Positions 53,317 to 64,000 of a stretch of DNA of 64,000 nucleotides are shown here, in pieces. The DNA is from Heliopora coerulea (taxonomy: Eukaryota > Cnidaria > Anthozoa > Scleralcyonacea > Helioporidae), in the NCBI GenBank assembly GCA_030142905.1, contig JASJOG010000106.1:620001-684000 (forward strand), written 5' to 3'. Both the position numbers and the translations under genes were made by a program. How positions within the stretch are numbered: the stretch's first letter is position 1; each line of letters starts with the position of its first letter. The notes under the pieces were generated by a model, which was not told the DNA's origin, searched no databases, and worked only from the letters and a program-made list of their open reading frames with translations.

Positions 53317-55350
53317 TTCTGACAATTCTACTGGTAAACAAGGGATGTTCGTATCAAGACCCTGCATTAGTTGCAATCTTAACGTATTTCGAGTCGTTTT
53401 CCAATCAAACTTTTCACTCATTTTGCTTTGAAGAAAGATTTTTTATTAGATGGCCAGGCTTTATCATTTCATAATACCCTGAGAATGATTCTGAAATAGA
53501 ATTGAAACACTGCACATCCAATCTCATGGATAGCGTTAAGTTGTCGCGAGAATATTTCATGCACTTAAATTGGATAAAAACTCGCCTCCAATCCCTGTGG
53601 ACTCGATAGCTCAACAGGTAGAGCGGCGGACCGGTATCCCGAAGGTACGAGTTCAAATCCCGCTCGAGTCAACATTTTTCAGTTGTCTACAACAGTGTAT
53701 TAGAAGTGCTATGATCAAGATTTATGCTAAGTGTTCATCCGGAGGTACAAGACTATGGCGACAAAGATGAAAAGAATTACAAAACCAACGAAATAGACAA
53801 AGAAAACATGAACGAGTTCTGAATCTTTATTGCTAACCAAAAATCGGAAAAATACATAACATACAACAAAATACGACAAGCAAACCTTGTGCAAGTTTTG
53901 GTAGAATGAAGAACGAGTAGAGAGAAGTAAAATACGAACTTTTTTCCTTTGTAAAACTTTCGTTAAAAAGAAAAATGGCGTAGCGTACAAACCTGCAACT
54001 CTTGGGTATTTTCAACTGAGCACTCAGCGGCACCTCAATCCCAAAGGGTTCAACGTAGAATTTGCAAAACGAAGACTGCTTTAAACTTTTAAACTTTTTT
54101 GAGAGGTTCTAAAATCCTGATGAAAACACTACAGGTTGAATACGTAAAGGCCATCATCCACAAGCCACCCGAGAAGTGAGTAAGACTGAAATGGACTGAA
54201 GTGTTTCGCCGAAGGATAGTTTGGTGACCAAAAACAAGTAGCTTTGCAGCGCTTTACCTGGTGGCTGTTTACCTTGCATTTTTGTTTCGAGCCAACGTCT
54301 TCAGTGTGGCGACATTTCATACGAAAAACGATCCTGAATGAGGCAATGAAATCCTTGAGAGGAAAGCGGAGAGAGGATCCAAGGTCTTGTCTAGGCCTGG
54401 ACAAGTGTTCTGGACGTTGAGTGTTTTATCCCACTTCTCAAACAATTTACCAAGAACACTGTCCGGTTAAATACTAAAAAATATTCAAAAGCTATCATCC
54501 TGCAGAGATGAATGAACCAGAATCTTCATTTTACTTTACCAATAAACACCAGGAAAATCCAGGCGATAATATTTGGTACTACAAGTCTCCGTTCGCAGAA
54601 CTTGTATTTCAAAGCTACTCGATTCAGACGTACCTCTGATTATGTAGCTTAGGTAAATGGTTGCCAGAACGTGAAAAGTCTCGAGATTTATACAAATCAG
54701 CATCTATTCAACTTAAGCGAAGAATGTCGTTTACACTTAGTCGCTTAGCAAATGTCCTGGCCACAAGCGAGTTCCCGTAACGTATTTTGTTCATACTCAT
54801 GTGAAAGAACCAAGTCAAACCGTTGCTGCAGAATGTGAACAATTAGCCAATGCATATTCCAAAGAGCTGACTTTCAGAACTGTTCTTTCAAGTCATAAAT
54901 TGTCCAGTAACTAAGATGTCCTGGAAAAGTGAAACCAGCCACAAGCACCAGGAAGGCCACTTTGTTTGCCGATCTTCGTCTATTTCGTCGGTTTTGTAAT
55001 TCTTTTCATCTTTGTCGCCATACTCTTGTACCTCCGGATGAATACTTAGCATAAATCTCCGTCGTAGCACTTCTACTAGAAATTTTTAATTAACTTTAAG
55101 ACAATGTAGGATTTATCAGTTTTTTAATACAAAAAATATCAAAAAAATTTTTTTCAATCATAAACTGTCCGTAATGCTGGTATCCGACCGGTAACCTATG
55201 AGAATGCTCCGCTTTAAGACGGGAAGTGTTGCCATCTACTAAGTTGTCTTTCTTCAAAGTTTCATCCAAAAACGACACGAAATACGTCAAGATCGCAACT
55301 AATACAGGATCTTGATACGAACATCCATTGTTTAGCAGTAGAATTGTCAG
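53317..55350. repeat. Inverted duplication with membrane-protein exon
   Basis: Two segments recur in inverted order. The first pair is about 53317-53411 with 55247-55350 (sharing AAACAA(G/T)GGATGTTCGTATC). The second is about 53695-53812 with 54962-55080 (sharing CATCCGGAGGTACAAGA and GGCGACAAAGATGAAAAGAA). Read away from the centre, the second pair encodes FVGFVILFIFVAI(V/L)LYLRMNT then a stop in both copies, a membrane segment and C-terminus. This suggests two copies of the last exon of one gene. No full gene is visible. Confidence 0.55.
53600..53671 (+). pseudogene. tRNA-like sequence, anticodon position GGT
   Basis: A perfect 7-bp acceptor stem (GACTCGA / TCGAGTC), box A TAGCTCAACAGG and box B GTTCAAATCC are present in 72 nt. 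The anticodon loop reads CCGGTAT (GGT, Thr), but U33 is lost and the anticodon and T stems have mismatches. A decayed tRNA or SINE head is more likely than a working gene. Confidence 0.6.
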
Positions 55351-56529
55351 GATGGATCCCATTATTTGCAAAACCGTTAAAGGTTATTCTCTCCAAACGT
55401 TTTGTTATAATAAAGCAGAGTCAAACTTTTAAACGTAAATATGACGACGAACAGTTTAAATATTAAACAATTTCCAGTTTGTGTTGTTAATATTTGTGTG
55501 CAAATGTTGTCTTTTTCTTATATTGCATACCCTCTTCCAGTTATAGTAAGGGAAATTTGTCTTTTTGACAATTTTGAAAAATTATTAATGTTACTAAGAC
55601 TGTCGAGGGATATATTGGAAGGGTGGGCGAGGGGTTGTTGCTTCCGCATATTTCTAGTTGATGCTTGTACTTTGCACGGTTGTGGTCAATTCCCTTTAAT
55701 TAGGAGGTGGTTTTCAGCTAAATCTGCCTTAATACTGAGTCCTGGCAAAAATTGCTCGAATTTAACTTGGCGCACATTCAGGATGGTGTAGCCTTGTTTC
55801 CTCAGTCTTGTTACATAAATTAAATATAAGCCAGTAACCAGAGGAGATTTTCACCTACCTTAAGCTAAATTTTGCCAGAAATTTAATGCTGCAACTATTG
55901 ATGTGTCCCCGAATTTTCTGGGTCTTTAACAAATTTTGGCAGTGTCACATCCTCCCCGCATAAACTACGCCCCTGATACTTTTTGAGTAATAACCGATTT
56001 TGTTGAGAAAAACTTTGGCAAGTTCACTTCGTTATTTGGTCCCTGTCAGATATGATTCAGAGTAGTCATACCAAAAAGCACAGTAATCAATGACTTTGAT
56101 TATCAATGATTGCAATCTTTACAAAACACAGCAGTCAGAACAATTACAGGGAACTTTTATCAGACTTCATCATTTTAAATGTTAAATTAAACAGGTAATC
56201 ACTGGAGGAATGGCGTAACCATAAAAAACCAGTACTTATGCACCGTGTTTATACACGTACGACATCTCATAACGTCGTTAACACATTCAAACTTTCAAAT
56301 AATTCACTGCACCAACTTCGTAATAACAACAAAAACTGTGAATTAAGTAAGCCTAAAACAAACTTCTTATGCTGGAATAACATCCCTGAAAGCATGGAAC
56401 AAAAAACAGTTGGCGAAAGCCAGTGCAGAACTATGCCGATGGAAACTATTTAAACTTTTATCTGTAAACTACTTGATTGCCTTCATCTTCCTTTTTATGA
56501 AAAACCATGACCAGCCGACAACTTCAAAA
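55351..56529. other. Unassigned non-coding stretch
   Basis: Short frames only and no domain, RNA or repeat family was recognised. Confidence 0.45.
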
Positions 56530-56766
56530 AGTATAAAATAAAACATATTCCAAAGAATAATGTCATCTTGAAAACTCAAGATATGAGTCAATCCAAGATA
56601 TGAGTCAATCCAAGATAAAACTATTGTTGAAACTGTGATATTTCGACTTTATTTCAAAGTCATCTTCAGACAGAATGATATTACAATAACATGCCAGAGT
56701 CTATATACAGGAGGTGTGATGACATCGAGGTAGAATTAGGAAACACTACCGGTAATCACTATTTAC

Positions 56767-57152
56767 ATGCTGAGATCGTCTACCAAATTACTTGTCCTGG
56801 CTGCAACAAAACATATAGGTAAAACCGACCGTTGTCTTCACAAACGCCTTTCCGAACATTCTACTCAACATAACACCAGTGCAGTTGCCCAACACTTTCT
56901 CGAATGTGAACACGCTCACTTCATTAATGATTTATACGATCAGTACGACCGACGAAATGACCTTCCCTCATCTTCTAACATATCTACCTCCATAAAAAAA
57001 ATTTAATCTTTAATAACTATAAAATTCTTTATACGAGTAAGTCTACTAACACCGATAAACTTCTAATAATTGAAGCACTCCACATTAAGTCTAATAAACC
57101 TGAGCTTAATTCTGGGCTTAAAGCTAGCAAAGAACTCAACCTTTTTATTTAG
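56767..57152 (+). pseudogene. PLE-3 GIY-YIG endonuclease fragment
   Basis: It reads YQITCPGCNKTYIGKT across a frame change near 56800, then DRCLHKRLSEHSTQHNTSAV and SNISTSIKK. After a second break near 57000 it reads LLIIEALHIKSNKPELNSG to TAG 57152. Nearly the same residues occur in PLE-1 at 12598-12858, so the two are one subfamily. The reverse transcriptase is absent. Confidence 0.85.
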
Positions 57153-57368
57153 ATATTATGCACACTTGTTATCTGTTAGCCTGATACTTCTATTGTTCAC
57201 GCTCAACCGCTTTATTCATGGTGGTGTGAATTTCTAATTAATTAGCATCTTAGTGTCTTAACATCTCAGCATGTAAATAGTGATTACCGGTAGTGTTTCC
57301 TAATTCCGTCTCGATGATGTCATCACACCTCCTGTATATAGACTCTGGCATGTTATTGTAATACCATT

Positions 57369-57408
57369 TTGTCTGATGATGACTTTGAAATAAAGTCGAA
57401 ATATCACA
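57369..57408 (+). ncRNA. Hammerhead-like motif, PLE-3 right arm
   Basis: CTGATGA at 57373, then GACTTT and AAAGTC (6-bp stem II, loop GAAAT), then GAAA, then TATC. Stem I is TTGT with ACAG. Stem III is a single pair, as in PLE ribozymes thought to act as dimers. The inverted left copy (56640-56669) has CTGAAGA and is probably dead. Confidence 0.55.
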
Positions 57409-57492
57409 GTTTCAACAATAGTTTTATCTTGTATTGACTCATATCTTGAGTTTTCAAGATGTCATTCTTCGGAATATGTTTTATTTTATACT

Positions 57493-58248
57493 CCCTTTTA
57501 TTGTTAGCTAAATTCTAAACAGTTTAAAATGACTTATTTGATTGTACATAGTCTTACCTATTAGTTTAAATACGACCCCTTAGAAAACAGAATTAATGTT
57601 TTGTGAAGGATTACCGCATTCAAATAAGTTTAAATGCATAAACAACCAAAAAAATAGATGAATAAAGCGTCCGCCAATTTACTGGTTTAAAAAATAGACA
57701 AATACTCCATCATTTGACCCCCCATGGGCAACCCTTTATTCCAAAGCCCGGTTACTCGACAAGTTTTCGGAGCAATGAAAAAGCAATTTTCTCACCCGTA
57801 CAGGTTTTTTGGAACCGCACATGTTACGTAACAGGAAAAATTTCGGGAACCCAAACCAGTGTTTTCACCGTATTTATCAATCATAGATAGAATTTTGACC
57901 AAAACCAAAGAGTACCGAACAAAAATTGATAGTCTGGGATTAAATATGTCTGTTAGCTAACGGACCAAAAATGTCGGCATTTTTCAGATGCTTGTAAGAT
58001 TTCGGAGAGCAAAGTTCTCCAAAAGCATTACCCCTGTGCTCGTAATCGAACTCCAAAGATAACGACCTTTGATTATAACGACGCTACGAAAGTAATAGCC
58101 TTCAAAAAATAATGATTCTTTAATGAACTGGGCACAGATATCTCCTAATGATGTAAGTTTCCCTGTCAAAAGTATTTAAGAACTACAGTATTTCAGGGTA
58201 GCCGAATTGTTTTGACGAAACTGTGACATTGTTGTTACTTTTGAGAAC
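57493..58248. other. Unassigned non-coding stretch
   Basis: No gene or known repeat was recognised. Confidence 0.45.
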
Positions 58249-58346
58249 ATCACTAGTTGATAAAGATTATTGCCCAGCAAATAATTTTGAAGAAGCCCAT
58301 AATCAAATACACATGTCAGGATACTTTGAAAGAAATTTAATGAGGA

Positions 58347-58387
58347 ACTAACGTTTCGTCACTTTACAAGTAACATCATCAGAGTGT
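58347..58387 (-). ncRNA. Hammerhead-like motif, PLE-4 left arm
   Basis: This is the mirror copy of the right-arm motif: CTGATGA, 7-bp stem II, GAAAC, minimal stem III. Confidence 0.5.
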
Positions 58388-58521
58388 CTATTTACATGAA
58401 AATTTTCGGCTTAAATAACCTACACGATTACAAAAATAGAGGTGAGAGAAGGAGAGGATGATGAATGAGGTGTCATGACAGGGATTAAGGTGGAGGAGAA
58501 AAGAAAAGAAAAGAAAAGCAA

Positions 58522-59328
58522 TTAGAATAACAAGAGAGGAAATGACCTTATATTTACGTTGAGAGAGGGATTTATTTTAGCAATCAGCAAACTTTCTCGA
58601 ATGAGAGTGTCTAATTCCGAACGGCCACTAGCTAAAACTGAGAAATCATCAAAAGAAATTGGGTGTCCAGTTTCTCTTTTATGTGTTAAAATGCTAGACA
58701 AAGAAGATGGGTGAGAGATCTCATTTCCTGTGTGTGCCGAAATGCCCATGTGTTCACAGATCCTAGTGTGTAAGTTTCGGGTTGTTTCACCCACATACAA
58801 CGCGGAGCAGCGTTGGCACGTAAATTTATAAATAACATTGGATCTTAAACGCATAGGAATACGGTCTTTAAAACGAAAAAAGTGTGAAAAACGGCAAACT
58901 GGTCGAAATATTACTCGGAGGTCAATGTGTGGGTGGGCCGAAGATATTAACCTTAAAAGCTGTTGGCGAATTTTGAGGCCGTGAATACCAGTAAAAGGCA
59001 GTGCAATGGATAACTGCAATTTGGGTGCTGTGAGAGGTTTAATAGGTGTGTCGGAAACTTTATGTAAAAAAGAGCAAATACAATAGTCTATAAACCGTTG
59101 CGGATAACCATTTTGAAGTAACAGGCTCTTAAATTTTGCAAGTTCTTCTTGAAAAATCGAATACGACGAACATATATTCAAATATCGAAATAAAATGGTA
59201 TAAATTAGACCTTTCTTGTAATTAACAGGCAAAAAAACTCTCGAAATTTGTGAAAAGGCCGGTAAATGTTGGTTTTCGATAAACAGAGGTGATAAATGAG
59301 TCATTAGATCGAGAAATAGTGACATCAC
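58522..59328 (-). pseudogene. PLE-4 left arm: RT C-terminus plus GIY-YIG
   Basis: About 267 codons are open, with an ATG at 59325 supplied by the spacer. Residues about 20-130 are the RT thumb and linker. A GIY-YIG-type domain follows (YKFTCQRCSALYVGETTRNL...RICEHMGIS) and a C-terminal LDTLIRESLLIAKINPSLN. The palm (catalytic Asp) is missing, so this is a 5'-truncated copy. It is identical to the right arm over the whole frame. Confidence 0.88.
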
Positions 59329-59335
59329 TATTTTC

Positions 59336-60142
59336 TTGACATCACTATTTCTCGATCTAATGACTCATTTATCACCTCTGTTTATCGAAAACCAACATTT
59401 ACCGGCCTTTTCACAAATTTCGAGAGTTTTTTTGCCTGTTAATTACAAGAAAGGTCTAATTTATACCATTTTATTTCGATATTTGAATATATGTTCGTCG
59501 TATTCGATTTTTCAAGAAGAACTTGCAAAATTTAAGAGCCTGTTACTTCAAAATGGTTATCCGCAACGGTTTATAGACTATTGTATTTGCTCTTTTTTAC
59601 ATAAAGTTTCCGACACACCTATTAAACCTCTCACAGCACCCAAATTGCAGTTATCCATTGCACTGCCTTTTACTGGTATTCACGGCCTCAAAATTCGCCA
59701 ACAGCTTTTAAGGTTAATATCTTCGGCCCACCCACACATTGACCTCCGAGTAATATTTCGACCAGTTTGCCGTTTTTCACACTTTTTTCGTTTTAAAGAC
59801 CGTATTCCTATGCGTTTAAGATCCAATGTTATTTATAAATTTACGTGCCAACGCTGCTCCGCGTTGTATGTGGGTGAAACAACCCGAAACTTACACACTA
59901 GGATCTGTGAACACATGGGCATTTCGGCACACACAGGAAATGAGATCTCTCACCCATCTTCTTTGTCTAGCATTTTAACACATAAAAGAGAAACTGGACA
60001 CCCAATTTCTTTTGATGATTTCTCAGTTTTAGCTAGTGGCCGTTCGGAATTAGACACTCTCATTCGAGAAAGTTTGCTGATTGCTAAAATAAATCCCTCT
60101 CTCAACGTAAATATAAGGTCATTTCCTCTCTTGTTATTCTAA
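59336..60142 (+). pseudogene. PLE-4 right arm: RT C-terminus plus GIY-YIG
   Basis: This has the same protein as the left arm, read outward on the plus strand. There is no ATG at the spacer side (TTG only), and the first Met is residue 8. The shared stop is followed by CTTTTCTTTT repeats and then the hammerhead-like motif. Confidence 0.88.
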
Positions 60143-60276
60143 TTGCTTTTCTTTTCTTTTCTTTTCTCCTCCACCTTAATCCCTGTCATGACACCTCATT
60201 CATCATCCTCTCCTTCTCTCACCTCTATTTTTGTAATCGTGTAGGTTATTTAAGCCGAAAATTTTCATGTAAATAG

Positions 60277-60317
60277 ACACTCTGATGATGTTACTTGTAA
60301 AGTGACGAAACGTTAGT
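60277..60317 (+). ncRNA. Hammerhead-like motif, PLE-4 right arm
   Basis: CTGATGA at 60282-60288, GTTACTT with AAGTGAC (7-bp stem II, loop GTA), GAAA at 60307-60310, then CGTT. Stem I is ACT with AGT, then an internal loop. Stem III is minimal, so cleavage would probably need a dimer. Confidence 0.55.
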
Positions 60318-60483
60318 TCCTCATTAAATTTCTTTCAAAGTATCCTGACATGTGTATTTGATTATGGGCTTCTTCAAAATTATTTGCTGGGCAATAATCT
60401 TTATCACTAGACTTCGTTTTCCGCCTGGTATCTCGATTGCCGAAATCACTAGTTGAGTTTCGCCACATTCGAAACTTCATTAT

Positions 60484-60521
60484 AACTCAGACAGACAGGC
60501 AGACAGACAGGCAGACAGACA
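60484..60521 (+). repeat. CAGACAGA/GGCAGACAGA microsatellite
   Basis: About 38 bp of CAGA and GGCAGACA repeats. Confidence 0.9.
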
Positions 60522-60826
60522 TTTTATTTGTTGTCTAATTTTATTATCAACATATAAGAAGAAAGAAAGACCCAAAATATTTATCTTGGAGCAGAGTACA
60601 AGGTAACTGTAATAACCAAAGGACTAGACAGGACAGTTAGTTGACTATAATAAAGATGTGTATTAGACACTAATAGGTCAAAAGGAAAATAAAGACCAAA
60701 CTAATTCCGGAAAAATTCCCTTTAAGAAGGAATGCGACCGTACATTTGTACCCTCTGAAGAGCACCTGAATACATAGCAAACAAAAAATGAAAGTGTAAC
60801 TATAACTTAGAAGTGTATATCCATAC

Positions 60827-63262
<2,436 letters not shown>

Positions 63263-64000
63263 CTTAGAAAATGGGAAGAAAGTCAACATACTGATGTAAA
63301 GTAAAAGAAAAAATGTATTATTTAACTCTGTTGGCCAGAAGCTTCTCTTTGCTCAGTTAAACCGTCATGCGTAAGTCTGAGCGTTAAAATGTCACTGCTG
63401 GAAGTGTTTGAATAATCTACTGTTTAAGAGTTTATATTAACTGGAAACCAATCTGGGGAGACACAAGTAGTTGGAATAGTTTTAAAGAGAGTAAAGGTTT
63501 AGCCACAGCAATAAATATCGAAATGTTCATGCAGGAGCTGTTTGTTGAAAAAATACTCGAGTGTCTATTTATCAAGGGTTTACAGATAAAATTTCAAGAA
63601 GTAAAGCTCGCCACGGAATGAAAAGGGGTTCATCGACGATAATGTGGAACATGTGAGCATCGGCTTATAGTTGGTGTTGTCACCATTTAGGATTAATATT
63701 CACCATGATAAATGCATGTATGCTTTTTAACACTTTTCGGTTCGAATGCTACTTTTATCTTACTTTCGTTTACGCCAGCCGATTTTTTTTTTCGGAGTGG
63801 AGGCATCTCGGACTGGAAGTTACATTTTTTCCCCACTACAACCAGCAAGTTGTTGACATATAAAACAAAAAACCTTAAACTGGAATATAAATATCTGATA
63901 AGAATTATTTGATCTTGAAGCAACGTAAGATTTACTTTCTTATTTAATTTCTAGAATAGCTAATGCATTTCCACGAAAACGAAAACAAAGAGTTGTTCTT
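63263..64000. other. Probable CAD intron
   Basis: No further CAD exon, and no other gene, was recognised to the end of the window. The sequence upstream of 63262 ends in an AG acceptor, so it is probably intron. Confidence 0.6.

Larger units (their letters stand above)
56530..57492 (+). mobile_element. PLE-3: truncated Penelope-like element with inverted flanking repeats
   Basis: Arms at 56530-56775 and 57264-57492 are inverted copies of about 230 bp (shared text includes AAAATAAAACATATTCC and GTAAATAGTGATTACCGGTA). The left arm has a small duplication of CAAGATATGAGTCAATC. Between them lies only the GIY-YIG end of the PLE gene. Inverted pseudo-LTRs around 5'-truncated copies are known in PLEs. 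The right arm has a hammerhead-like motif. Confidence 0.8.
58258..60406. mobile_element. PLE-4: perfect inverted repeat, two 1,065-bp arms
   Basis: The left arm 58258-59322 and right arm 59342-60406 are exact complements where I checked, with a 19-bp spacer. ATCACTAGTTGA flanks the unit at 58249-58260 and 60445-60456, a candidate 12-bp target duplication with about 38 extra bases at the right end. Each arm holds the C-terminal part of a PLE gene and a hammerhead-like motif 3' of it. Both genes point outward. Confidence 0.9.

Noticed and set aside
60670..60826. Open frame below CAD as the last CAD exon
   Set aside because: Neither candidate acceptor gives a convincing match to the conserved C-terminus.

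Overview
The window is animal DNA, most likely from a cnidarian (coral or anemone). This is inferred from five things: TTAGGG telomere-type arrays, intron-bearing host exons of the pyrimidine gene CAD, several Penelope-like elements (PLEs), Harbinger/hAT/Tigger DNA transposons, and a Polinton-like virus element whose gene families I associate with cnidarian genomes. No phylogeny was run. Apart from CAD, nearly everything recognisable is mobile or repeated DNA.

Layout. (1) 1-20.8 kb is a satellite of about 380-bp units, with three TTAGGG arrays at 2.2, 5.2 and 7.2 kb, and looks subtelomeric. It is broken by a tRNA-derived SINE (678-1257), a complete PIF/Harbinger element (8074-12153) and a nested block (12.6-20.0 kb). 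The nested block is a decayed PLE split by a hAT element (14189-17678), followed by an old fragment of a Polinton-like element (17.70-19.93 kb). (2) 20.8-29.4 kb holds inverted and diverged satellite units, dispersed repeats, a foldback element, a probable solo LTR and a second PLE with a well-formed hammerhead ribozyme motif. (3) 29458-47995 is an 18.5-kb Polinton-like element with 6-bp target duplications and long terminal inverted repeats. (4) 48067-50606 is a Tigger/pogo element carrying a HIRAN-like reading frame. (5) 50.6-60.5 kb is mostly non-coding, with a tRNA-like remnant, an inverted duplication and two more PLE copies, one of them a perfect 1,065-bp inverted repeat. (6) 60.8-63.3 kb carries five minus-strand exons of the aspartate transcarbamylase part of CAD.

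The Polinton-like element is the most interesting region. It is very AT-rich and compact. One block of genes runs leftward: integrase, a membrane protein, putative major capsid protein, packaging ATPase and a small protein. A second block runs rightward: a conserved unknown, a putative minor capsid protein, a fibre, membrane and coiled-coil proteins, and a protein-primed-type DNA polymerase. Integrase, capsid and ATPase frames are open, while the polymerase, fibre and several structural genes carry stops or frame breaks. The fibre is built of repeats that look like bacteriophage tail-fibre repeats.

Scattered through this element, inside genes, between genes and in one terminal repeat only, are dozens of GC-rich micro-palindromes. 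Each has two 4-5-base arms around exactly three bases, usually GAA, AAA, AGA or GGA on the coding strand. They are inserted in frame in the integrase and occur as composite strings. A homologous older copy in the same window lacks them. I regard these as the best candidate for an undescribed system. Many genes also start inside a TAAATG motif, and AT-rich hairpins sit at three gene 3' ends.
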